Part shown: piece by piece, positions 17,501 to 25,265 of the stretch
How positions within the stretch are numbered: the first letter of the stretch is position 1
Layout: each line of letters starts with the position of its first letter
Assembly (NCBI RefSeq): GCF_964021845.1
Contig: NZ_CAXHZC010000008.1
Coordinates: 184,894 to 248,893 of the forward strand
Reading direction: 5' to 3'
DNA: 64,000 nucleotides
Source of the DNA: Arcticibacterium sp964021845
Lineage (GTDB): Bacteria; Bacteroidota; Bacteroidia; Cytophagales; Spirosomataceae
Program-made: the position numbers and the translations under genes
Notes under the pieces: generated by a model
Databases searched by the model: none
What the model was told of the DNA's origin: nothing
Seen by the model: the letters and a program-made list of their open reading frames with translations, nothing else

Positions 17501-19018
17501 TTATTTCTGATAATCTAAAAACCTATTTGCCCATGGAATAAAATATTTCATATTTGGCCAGTCTGTATGACCGCCATCATGCTGTCGCCAAGCCAAATGT
17601 CCATTTAAGACACTTGTATTATAAGGGGGCATTTTTTCTTTTAAGTAGTCGTTAGAGACTCCTAAATCAGTAGCTCCTAAAAGCTTCCAAACTGTGCCTG
17701 CTGCTATGGTAGCCATATAACTACCCTCTTGGTCTAGCCATTTAGAATCACCCTTTTCTGGAATGCCATAACTTATAAAAGTAGGCCGTGGAGCACAAAG
17801 GGCTATTAACTCATGTGAGTCTACTGTTAAATCGCAGCCCGTTATTCTTCCAAAGCTTGATTCTTCAGTACCATATTTTAAATAGTTCCCTGCCATCCAA
17901 TGGCTTTCGCCAGCACCTGTCAAGTTTTCAACGGCTTCGCCAAATACTCTTCTATGCAGTGCTGTTCCTCCTTTACCAGAAGAGCCAATCAAAGCGGTGG
18001 CAAATCTTTCTTCAAAAGCCATGGTTACTAAAGCAGCCTTTCCATAGCGAGAAACACCTTCAATGCCAACCTTTTTAGCATTAATAGTGGGTTCGGTTTC
18101 TAAATAATCTAAAGCTCTGGCGGCTCCCCATGCCCATGCTCGCAGTGCTCCCCAGTCTTCTGGACTTCTGGGTTGTCCTTTATTAACTAGCCCAATAATG
18201 CCTTGTGTAAGGCCAGCACCATTGTCAGCTTGAATACTGGCAGGTTCTATGGTGGCATAACCCCAGCCAGCTGCTAATAGTTGTTCTGTACTAGGCAAGT
18301 CGCCCTCTGGCAACGGTGCAAAGAAGTTTGACGGAGGGAGCCTAGTTACTGGTTCATAAGCTGGGTATTTGTCAAAGATTGCCTTGAGCTCAGGATTATG
18401 CTTTATCATCATTTCCTTAAAACTGGTATTTAAGGTGCTCATATCTTCTTTATTTGGTTGAGCAGGAGAAGGAAAAGAAGGGCGACCAAACATCATGAGT
18501 ACAGGTACTGGGCCTTCTACATTGGTAGGCACCACCAGCATCATATTTATATTTACATCCACTAAAGGGTAATGACTATTATCTACATGCCCTATTAGTT
18601 TTTTAGCAACTACGGGAGTTCTTCTGACCCATTCGTTGTCTTCTATTTCTACGGTCCATGTCACAGAAGGTATGTTTTTAGGAACTTGTCCGTAAAGTTC
18701 GTCCTCTATTCCTTTTACTAACTCGGGTCTTCTTACATTCCACCAAATTTCGGCTGTGCTTACTTTTTTGCCAGTATTGGTAGTAAGAATGTCTGGGAGA
18801 TTAGGACAAGGGTTCGCTATACTTTCATCATAGTTAGCATGATTAGGGTCAGACTCATTTCCACTTGGTCCTGGTCTTAAAGCTGTAATACCAAGTTGCT
18901 TCATCATATTGGCATTAGCTTCTTGATTGGTAAATATCACAACAGGTGCGTAGTTAGCCTGAGCTTTGGCCATGAGGCATGCTAATAGCAGTGCCAATGT
19001 TTTTAGATAATTTGTCAT
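17501..19018 (-). CDS. CE15-type glucuronoyl esterase-like hydrolase
   Basis: 505 residues with signal peptide (MTNYLKTLALLLACLMAKAQA). The nucleophile elbow GVSRYGK (Ser323) matches the GCSRNGK-type elbow of CE15 esterases. The late HDGGHTDW gives the catalytic His484, and the N-terminal YDESIANPCPNLPD segment is also typical of bacterial CE15 proteins. Such enzymes cleave ester bonds between lignin alcohols and glucuronoyl groups of xylan, or related uronate esters. It is encoded downstream of a GH35-type glycosidase and a polysaccharide deacetylase on the same strand. The exact substrate is not determined. Confidence 0.82.
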   Translation of the reverse strand: MTNYLKTLALLLACLMAKAQANYAPVVIFTNQEANANMMKQLGITALRPGPSGNESDPNHANYDESIANPCPNLPDILTTNTGKKVSTAEIWWNVRRPELVKGIEDELYGQVPKNIPSVTWTVEIEDNEWVRRTPVVAKKLIGHVDNSHYPLVDVNINMMLVVPTNVEGPVPVLMMFGRPSFPSPAQPNKEDMSTLNTSFKEMMIKHNPELKAIFDKYPAYEPVTRLPPSNFFAPLPEGDLPSTEQLLAAGWGYATIEPASIQADNGAGLTQGIIGLVNKGQPRSPEDWGALRAWAWGAARALDYLETEPTINAKKVGIEGVSRYGKAALVTMAFEERFATALIGSSGKGGTALHRRVFGEAVENLTGAGESHWMAGNYLKYGTEESSFGRITGCDLTVDSHELIALCAPRPTFISYGIPEKGDSKWLDQEGSYMATIAAGTVWKLLGATDLGVSNDYLKEKMPPYNTSVLNGHLAWRQHDGGHTDWPNMKYFIPWANRFLDYQK

Positions 19019-19055
19019 TTATATTTTCAATTGGTTGAATACGATGTTAAACCTA

Positions 19056-20684
19056 TCAATAATTATAAAGCTCCAGTCGCTGAATTAAATAAACTTCTTT
19101 GAAAATTCTTAAATGCCTGCCTTGATGAGTTTGGTCACCATTAAGATGTCTCAATGCTTTCCATGTTCCATTTTCAAATACCCCTTCATCAACTTTTAAA
19201 ATTCCAACACGGCTATTCGGGTCTTTCAAGTTTTTAAAAGTAGCATATACACCACTGCCTGCTATGTAAAATTCGTGGTCTGCAGTTTGAACTATTACAG
19301 CACCAGACATTTCCCAGTTTGGTTCTTTTGCGGCAGGTTCCCAACCTAGTTTGTAGCTATGCTTAAAAGTAAATTCGTAATCGCCTAGGGTAATAATATT
19401 TTCGGAATTGTCTTCATCTAGCAATACACCTTCAATTCTCCCTTTACCGTGATTTGCAGTGATGATTGGGGTCAATTGGTCTAGAATTCCATACATTTTC
19501 CCAAGGCCTTCTTTTTCTGGCTGGTCTTTAGATTCAATAGAAAAAGGAGAAAAACCAATGGCCTCATAATGGCCAATAGCCAACGCTGCTTTTCCCGCTA
19601 CAGTTTCATCAAAACGGTGTTCGGGAACAAAAAGTGGATTGCCTTGTCTTGTATATAGATCATTCCAGTGGCGAAAATCAGGGTTGTAAAAGTCAGGTGA
19701 AAAGAAATCTATGGAAGGGCCTGCTGCTCTCCAAATATCAATTATATGTGGCAGAGGTCCAGCACTTGGGTACTCTCCCGGTTTTTTTTCTGGTCGATTT
19801 AGTGCAGCGTTTACAAACATCGGCAAAGGATATATAGCTTTTCCTGCGTCAATGATTTCGTTTGTGTATTTTGAGAAATACCAAGCCATAAAAATTTCAT
19901 CGGTATGAGGGCCTTGACCAAAAACTTCTTCCCAAGTACCTCCGGTCAAATAGCCATTTCTTCCCCAGACTTTATTAAACTCAGGCACTAAACTACTTTT
20001 GTTCTTAATTAAATATGTGATTAATTCATCAGGAACAGGAGCCTTAAAATTTTCATTTGCCAGTTTGTGGTAGTCTCTTGCCGAAGGAAGCATCCCAATC
20101 TCATTTTCGGGTTGCACCATAATAATGGTTTGTTTCTGATTTATTTCCTTAATGTGGGATATTAGGGCTTGAAAAGCTTTTAAGTCGGCTTTAAGGTTAT
20201 TGTCACTAAAAGGGCTTAGAATTTCTTGATTGACACCTTGTTCATCTTGGGCTCTTGGAAAACGCTTTACATCAGTTTTTACCCAAGAAGGTACATGGCT
20301 CGACATGCTGTTTTTCCAAGACGCAAACCAAAGAAGGACTAATTTTAAGTCTTCTTGTTCTGCTCTTAAAACCAATTCATCAAAAAGCTTAAAGTCAAAT
20401 TTACCTTCTTCTGGTTCTATCAATTCCCAGTAAACTGGCACCAGAATGGTGTTCACATTCATGGTTTTTAGTTTGGGCCATACGGGCTCCATATTTTCTA
20501 AACTTGTAAAAGTAGAGTTGCCTAGCTCTCCACCAAGAATAATAAAAGGCTTGTCTTCTACTATTAGCTGTGTTACGTTGCCGGTTTTTACTAAGTGTGG
20601 AATTGTTCCATTTTCGCTATTCTCCTTTGGAGAAGAACATGAAATTGACAGGAGAAAAAAGGAAAGAAGGGCAATGTATTTCAT
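19056..20684 (-). CDS. GH35-type beta-galactosidase-like lipoprotein
   Basis: 542 residues. Lipobox LLSISC gives Cys16. A TIM-barrel glycosidase domain follows with NTILVPVYWELIEPEEGKFDF, the acid/base motif QPENEIG (Glu195) and a candidate nucleophile in FVPEHRFD (Glu355). The C-terminal ~190 residues resemble the beta-sandwich module (DUF5597-like) of bacterial GH35 enzymes. Expected to remove terminal galactose or a related sugar from plant polysaccharides at the cell envelope. It is 37 bp upstream of the CE15-type gene and probably co-transcribed. Confidence 0.85.
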   Translation of the reverse strand: MKYIALLSFFLLSISCSSPKENSENGTIPHLVKTGNVTQLIVEDKPFIILGGELGNSTFTSLENMEPVWPKLKTMNVNTILVPVYWELIEPEEGKFDFKLFDELVLRAEQEDLKLVLLWFASWKNSMSSHVPSWVKTDVKRFPRAQDEQGVNQEILSPFSDNNLKADLKAFQALISHIKEINQKQTIIMVQPENEIGMLPSARDYHKLANENFKAPVPDELITYLIKNKSSLVPEFNKVWGRNGYLTGGTWEEVFGQGPHTDEIFMAWYFSKYTNEIIDAGKAIYPLPMFVNAALNRPEKKPGEYPSAGPLPHIIDIWRAAGPSIDFFSPDFYNPDFRHWNDLYTRQGNPLFVPEHRFDETVAGKAALAIGHYEAIGFSPFSIESKDQPEKEGLGKMYGILDQLTPIITANHGKGRIEGVLLDEDNSENIITLGDYEFTFKHSYKLGWEPAAKEPNWEMSGAVIVQTADHEFYIAGSGVYATFKNLKDPNSRVGILKVDEGVFENGTWKALRHLNGDQTHQGRHLRIFKEVYLIQRLELYNY

Positions 20685-20690
20685 AAGAAT

Positions 20691-21542
20691 TTAGTTTTGA
20701 TATTCTATAACATACTTAGCCGCATCTATAAAAGTGGTAGTCCAGATATCTTCCTGATTTTTTTCAAGATACTCTAATAGTTGCTCATGAGCTTCTAAAG
20801 AAACATTTAAACCATGCCCGCCACCTACACCATGAAAGAGAATGGTTATTAAAGCATTGTTTTTCTCAGCGTTTTTTACCCAAGCTATAAGTTCAGAACC
20901 ACTGTGGCCATTTACCACAAAACAATTCACGTTTTGAAGATTGGTTTGTTCTATAAGATTTAGTTCTGCTTTTACGCCTCTAGAAGCGATGAAATCATTT
21001 TTGATGGCCTCAATAAAAGAACCCTCAGAAGTCTCTGTGTCTCCACAAGTATAAGCAAATGTTCTTTCCTTTTGACCGTCAATGGCCTCTAAGAAAGCAT
21101 TTGTCATTTTAATCTCGTTCAAGATTCTTTCTGTGCTGTACTTACTTAAATCTTTTTCGTCGCTTACCCAATCTCTTCCAGGTTTGGATGCATCGCAGGG
21201 ATGGTATAGCGTATGATTGCCGAGTTCGTGTCCTTGCTGAGCTGCTGTTCTCCAGTCAGTAATTCGTTCTTTACTAGCTTCTGAAAAAGCGGTTAAATAA
21301 AAAGAACCTTTGAGCCCATGTTTGTTAAGGGCAGGGATAGCATTGTCTAAATGAACATGCAAAGCATCGTCATAAGTGAGTACCACGGCAGCTTTTTTGC
21401 CATGCCATAACTGTTTAGAATCCGTAGTTTTAGATCCGGCTTCTTGTAATAAGTTGTTGTCAATTAATTTTGGAAGACTTGTTTGTGCGGTAGCACAAAT
21501 ATTTATTAAAAAGAAAAAATTTAAGGCGTAGGTTAGCTTCAT
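20691..21542 (-). CDS. Secreted polysaccharide deacetylase (NodB/CE4-like)
   Basis: 283 residues from ATG 21542, chosen because it begins a signal peptide (MKLTYALNFFFLINICATAQ); a further upstream ATG adds nine non-signal residues. NodB motifs: TYDDA (Asp58/Asp59), then HELGNHTLYH with His110 and His114 as metal ligands. It likely removes acetyl groups from a polysaccharide in the periplasm. It ends six bases before the GH35 gene starts, so deacetylase, GH35 and CE15-type genes read as one unit in that order. Confidence 0.87.
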   Translation of the reverse strand: MKLTYALNFFFLINICATAQTSLPKLIDNNLLQEAGSKTTDSKQLWHGKKAAVVLTYDDALHVHLDNAIPALNKHGLKGSFYLTAFSEASKERITDWRTAAQQGHELGNHTLYHPCDASKPGRDWVSDEKDLSKYSTERILNEIKMTNAFLEAIDGQKERTFAYTCGDTETSEGSFIEAIKNDFIASRGVKAELNLIEQTNLQNVNCFVVNGHSGSELIAWVKNAEKNNALITILFHGVGGGHGLNVSLEAHEQLLEYLEKNQEDIWTTTFIDAAKYVIEYQN

Positions 21543-21684
21543 TTCTAAGGAGGGTTGTAATGTTAACAAATATAATAAATGTCATCTTGACACTTAGGTT
21601 TGTTTGCAAGAATTCCTAATGAAGTCGCTATTCTTAGATAATGTTTCTTTTTAGTAAAGTATGGCTAATTATTTTGGGGTTTTG

Positions 21685-22335
21685 CTATTCGCTGTAGTAG
21701 GTCTCATTAAGGTTTTTGCCCTGTGTGCCTCTAAACCTTTTTCTGAAAGACTCTCTTTCAGTGATAGAAACAAAATCATCCTTGTAAGCTAAAGTATCTT
21801 CTATTATTGGGTCAATCATGAGTGGCTCTAGTTTTGACAAGCTATCAAAAACAAATGGAATTAAAGCTACAGATGGATCCACTTTTTTCTCAATAAACTT
21901 CTTTAACATTTTTGTTTGAAATGGGTCGGTAGCTAATGCTACAGATTGGAAGCCTAAAAGTTTCGCTTTTTTGTATCCGTAGTAAATGTTTTCTGTGCTA
22001 TGTTCTGCCTTAGTTTCTGTCAAAATTGCATCTTCTGGTATTCCTAATTCTTTGGCATATAAAGCCATTATTTCAGCTTCGTAATATGGGGTATAAACAG
22101 CACCTCCAGAAAACATAACGTTTTTTGCTATGCCTAAATCATAAAGGTATTTTCCCCAGTAAACCCGCCAACGAAGTACTTTTTCCCACTTTTCACCATT
22201 ATGCGGTATGCCAGGCACCACCACTACATCGTAAGTCTTGTTTTTGCTTTGATTGAAAAGTTCTTGACTTTTTTTCTGAGAAACTGTGCAGCTAAGCATG
22301 AGAACACTTGCTATTGCCAATGCGAATTTTGTCAT
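21685..22335 (-). CDS. YdcF/SanA-like DUF218 lipoprotein
   Basis: 216 residues. The lipobox LMLSC gives Cys16. The DUF218 fold is seen as VVVVPGIPHNGEKW, then RVYWGKYLYDLG, MFSGGAVYTPYYEAEIM and a segment around TETKAEHSTENIYY, a typical YdcF/ElyC/SanA pattern with conserved SGG and E/N residues. Family members act at the envelope, some in envelope integrity, but their chemistry is unsettled. It lies on the same strand as the glycosidase set but is separated by 142 bp, so co-transcription is uncertain. Confidence 0.82.
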   Translation of the reverse strand: MTKFALAIASVLMLSCTVSQKKSQELFNQSKNKTYDVVVVPGIPHNGEKWEKVLRWRVYWGKYLYDLGIAKNVMFSGGAVYTPYYEAEIMALYAKELGIPEDAILTETKAEHSTENIYYGYKKAKLLGFQSVALATDPFQTKMLKKFIEKKVDPSVALIPFVFDSLSKLEPLMIDPIIEDTLAYKDDFVSITERESFRKRFRGTQGKNLNETYYSE

Positions 22336-22395
22336 AGTTTTAATTTACTAAATACTTGATAATGATAAAACTACGATCTGTTTCGCTGTTTGGCT

Positions 22396-23985
22396 CTAAT
22401 TATTTTCACATCCACCTATTTGACCCGTGAAATTTGCACCAGCATCTACAGAGAAACCTTGGTTTAGTAGCATGTAGGATTTTGCATTGAAAAATACTTT
22501 GGATGGACTTACTATTTGACCTGTGGCCTGAAGATTATCGGAACTTTGATAAGTGCCTGAAGAAATAGGACTTTGACTTAGACTAATGTTTTCTTGACAT
22601 GGTTTTATTCCCCAAGTTTCATTCCTTGCTATAATTAGACTGACATCTTTTTCAAACGTAATGTTAGAACTATTGACATCCTGCTGTGTACTTGAATTAT
22701 TTGCACCAGAGGGATGCTGAATAGACATAAACATAAATTTATTGTCAGGAGAAAAAGTTAATCCTGTAGGCTCAGAACCTGCAGGAGTTCTCATGAAAAT
22801 TTTTACCGAAGGGTTTAGCTGCGTATGCAATGTGTCTACAAGCCAAACGAAGTTTTTACTTCCATCTTGTAAGACCCAAAGGTTGCCTTCATTATCAAAA
22901 GCAAGGTTATCATTTCCTGTGCCCCATGGTTCGTTTATAATGCCAGATTGTGTATCTAAATTATAGGTTTGCCCTGAGCCGCCTACATATGTTTCAAAGT
23001 TGGTAACTGTTGTTCCACTTAAAGGATCTGAATCTTCAAAACGATAGACTGCACTTTCTCCCTTTACGGCTAAATATACTTTTCCGTCTTTAGGGCTTAT
23101 CTCCACATCTTCTATTCCAGCAAAACTGGTAGCACCTAAATTAGCTGCTTGACTCATGGTGGTGTTTCTTTCTACTTTGGTGGTATTATTTAGTAAAATC
23201 CAGTTCCCAGAGCCACTTTTTGAACCAACATAAACATATAGTTTTCCAGAATGTAGGTTTTGAGCCATGTCTGCTACATATTTAAATAAATACCCTGGGT
23301 TACTGTCGGCACCTTGATAAACTGTTCTTTGGTTTGGATGAACTACTAGATTTTCATGAGCGAAATTTCCGAGAGCCCAAATTTTTTCATTATTGACAAT
23401 AGTTCTGGTGGCTGGGTTAATTTCTATGGCCCAACCAGTGTCGTTGTAGTTGTCATTATTTGAGTCGATTGACGTGGCGTACTCCTCACAAGTTATAATA
23501 GTATTCCAAGGAGTAACTGAGCCAGAACAGTTAGCTATAGTACCTACAACAGGGGAGAAATCTATAGCAGAAGAATTTGATTTGGACCAGCGTAGGGTAG
23601 TGCTATCAAAGTTAATGTCCATAATAGAAACAGCTCCGGGAGCATACTCTGAGTTAATAGAAAGGTATCCGTTTGTACTACTTTGGTTTATCGGGACAAA
23701 GCCGGTAAAGTCAAATTTTGGAGGAAACGCATTCCCATCACTCATAAGGTCTCCTCTCTGAGCTATTACCTGAAAATTATAGCCGGATGGTATGAACAAG
23801 GAGTCATTTTGGTTCTCGGGTATTAATGAAGTAAAGTTTGATAAGGGCATGACAATGGTGTCTACCTCAATAAAGTTATTGACAATAGGGGTACCAAGAC
23901 ACATGAGGACGCTAGAAAAAACTAACGTGCAAATACATAGGAGCTTTCTCAAACTATAATATAGCCTGATTTTCTTGAAAAACAT
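22396..23985 (-). CDS. PhoX-like DUF839 secreted protein with GC-ending C-terminal tail
   Basis: About 529 residues from ATG 23985, which starts a signal peptide (MFFKKIRLYYSLRKLLC...); an ATG at 24021 adds 12 residues. The body resembles the DUF839/PhoX alkaline-phosphatase propeller: NCSGSVTPWNTIITCEEY, then FAHENLVVHP, GIEDVEISPKDGKVYLAV and PTGLTFSPDNKFMF. The last ~60 residues are a separate beta tail ending in GQIGGCENN. The same tail type ends the secreted protein at 62293-63738. It may be a sorting or surface-attachment module. Phosphatase activity is likely but not proven from sequence. Confidence 0.82.
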   Translation of the reverse strand: MFFKKIRLYYSLRKLLCICTLVFSSVLMCLGTPIVNNFIEVDTIVMPLSNFTSLIPENQNDSLFIPSGYNFQVIAQRGDLMSDGNAFPPKFDFTGFVPINQSSTNGYLSINSEYAPGAVSIMDINFDSTTLRWSKSNSSAIDFSPVVGTIANCSGSVTPWNTIITCEEYATSIDSNNDNYNDTGWAIEINPATRTIVNNEKIWALGNFAHENLVVHPNQRTVYQGADSNPGYLFKYVADMAQNLHSGKLYVYVGSKSGSGNWILLNNTTKVERNTTMSQAANLGATSFAGIEDVEISPKDGKVYLAVKGESAVYRFEDSDPLSGTTVTNFETYVGGSGQTYNLDTQSGIINEPWGTGNDNLAFDNEGNLWVLQDGSKNFVWLVDTLHTQLNPSVKIFMRTPAGSEPTGLTFSPDNKFMFMSIQHPSGANNSSTQQDVNSSNITFEKDVSLIIARNETWGIKPCQENISLSQSPISSGTYQSSDNLQATGQIVSPSKVFFNAKSYMLLNQGFSVDAGANFTGQIGGCENN

Positions 23986-24085
23986 TTCATTGGATAATTT
24001 AACTCTATACCAAATGGTCAAAACTATATGAACAGTCCTTTCCTCTGTCTTAATAAAAATTAAGCGAGCTAAATCCTAGAAAATG

Positions 24086-24123
24086 AAAAACCAGCCAGTA
24101 CTTAAAGTACAGGGCTGGTTTTT
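24086..24123 (-). terminator. Terminator hairpin overlapping the end of the sigma-partner gene
   Basis: Outer stem AAAAACCAGCC (24086-24096) / GGCTGGTTTTT (24113-24123) with an inner GTAC/GTAC stem, and T- or A-runs on both sides. The last five codons and the stop of the 78-residue gene lie inside the hairpin. Confidence 0.85.
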
Positions 24124-24338
24124 CTTGAATATGCCAATATTTTACTAACCGACTGTTCCGAAGGAATCATCTTTATATTTTCCATTTCTGCTTTTATGTT
24201 CAGACTATCTAAATAGAAGTCTAGCAGATTGACATCTCTAGCAAGAGACTCTTCAATTATGGCATTTTCTTTTTTAGATGTTTCGTTATAAACATAACGA
24301 ACTACATCATTTAACTGTGTTGTAAAGGTTGGTATCAT
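24102..24338 (-). CDS. 78-residue partner protein overlapping the ECF sigma gene
   Basis: A small acidic, helical protein that I cannot assign to a named family. It starts inside the 3' end of the sigma factor gene (32-bp overlap in another frame), so it is probably translationally coupled to it. There is no membrane segment and no zinc motif, so it is not a classical membrane anti-sigma factor. The C-terminal IPSEQSVSKILAYS looks like an amphipathic helix that could bind the sigma factor. A soluble anti-sigma or co-regulator role is inference from position only. Confidence 0.7.
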   Translation of the reverse strand: MIPTFTTQLNDVVRYVYNETSKKENAIIEESLARDVNLLDFYLDSLNIKAEMENIKMIPSEQSVSKILAYSRKTSPVL

Positions 24339-24912
24339 ACGCGTATACTGATTTACTCATCATTTTTCTTAAATTGATAAGAGCATAACGCATACGACCT
24401 AAAGCAGTATTAATACTTACACCAGTAGCATCGGCAATTTCCTGAAAACTCATGTCTTCATAGTGTCTCATAATGAGCACTTCCCTTTGCTGGTCTGGTA
24501 GCTGTTTAATTAATCCTCTTAAGTGCTCGTGAGATTCCTTCTTGATTTGTTTAGTCTCAATAGAATTCTCTGAGAAATTAAGTGTATTAAAAACATTGCT
24601 TCCGTCTTCAAAAACTACTTTTGGGTAGCGTTTTGCTCTACGGAAATAGTCTATAGCGAGATTATGACCTATTCTCAGTATCCAAGGAAGAAATTTGCCT
24701 TCTTCATTATACTTACCATTACGCAGTGTTTTTATCGCTTTAATAAACGTGTCCTGCATGAGGTCTTCAGCCACATACTGGTCTTTCACTACGAGATAAA
24801 TGGTGGTGTATATTTTATTTTTGTAACGCTCTACTAGCGTGTCAAAAGCTGCATCATCTCCTTTGATGTATGCTGATACAAGTTCACTCTCGTTAATTCG
24901 AACTTTTTCCAT
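24307..24912 (-). CDS. ECF-type RNA polymerase sigma factor
   Basis: 201 residues. Region 2 spans about residues 25-95 (YVAEDLMQDTFIKAI, FLPWILRIGHNLAIDYFRR) and region 4 about 130-185 (LPDQQREVLIMRHYEDMSFQEIADATGVSINTALGRMRYAL). Regions 1 and 3 are absent, as in ECF sigma factors. The YEDMSFQEIA segment is a normal helix-turn-helix. Its 3' end overlaps the start of a 78-residue gene. The upstream promoter has a TATCTTTC box and the region carries GTTAACG repeats; autoregulation is possible. Its target regulon is unknown, though the divergent outer-membrane gene is an obvious candidate. Confidence 0.92.
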   Translation of the reverse strand: MEKVRINESELVSAYIKGDDAAFDTLVERYKNKIYTTIYLVVKDQYVAEDLMQDTFIKAIKTLRNGKYNEEGKFLPWILRIGHNLAIDYFRRAKRYPKVVFEDGSNVFNTLNFSENSIETKQIKKESHEHLRGLIKQLPDQQREVLIMRHYEDMSFQEIADATGVSINTALGRMRYALINLRKMMSKSVYAYDTNLYNTVK

Positions 24913-24928
24913 TCTTACATGTCGTTTA

Positions 24929-25058
24929 GTTAACGTAGAGGTTTGTATCTATATTGTTTTGCTTTTGGTTATTAATAATTAAGAGTCGAAAGATAAAGCA
25001 TTGTTTTTGACAAAGTCAAGGAAATGATACCTAAAACTTAGTTAACGGTCAGTTAACG
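24929..25058. promoter_or_regulatory. Three GTTAACG motifs in the divergent sigma/outer-membrane promoter region
   Basis: GTTAACG occurs at 24929-24935, 25041-25047 and 25052-25058. The last two are 11 bp apart start to start, one helical turn. They are candidate operator or alternative sigma recognition sites. Confidence 0.35.
24988..25019 (-). promoter_or_regulatory. Candidate promoter of the ECF sigma gene
   Basis: On the minus strand, TTG (25019-25017), 21 nt, then TATCTTTC (24995-24988), seven of eight matches to TAnnTTTG. The leader would be about 75 nt. Confidence 0.45.
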
Positions 25059-25265
25059 CTATCTTTTTGGCCTTTCATCTTTGTTACTTACGTACAAAAA
25101 ATGTTCTTAGATGTCTTTCGTTAATAAATGTCGAATGTTTTAAAAAAGTAGTGGCTTAAATTAGCGGTATAGTTTTTGTAATCTCGATATGTATTATAAC
25201 ATAACGTGCATTTTTTAATCATGCTTACAAACAGTAATTTATTTATAACCAGTAAGATAATAAGG

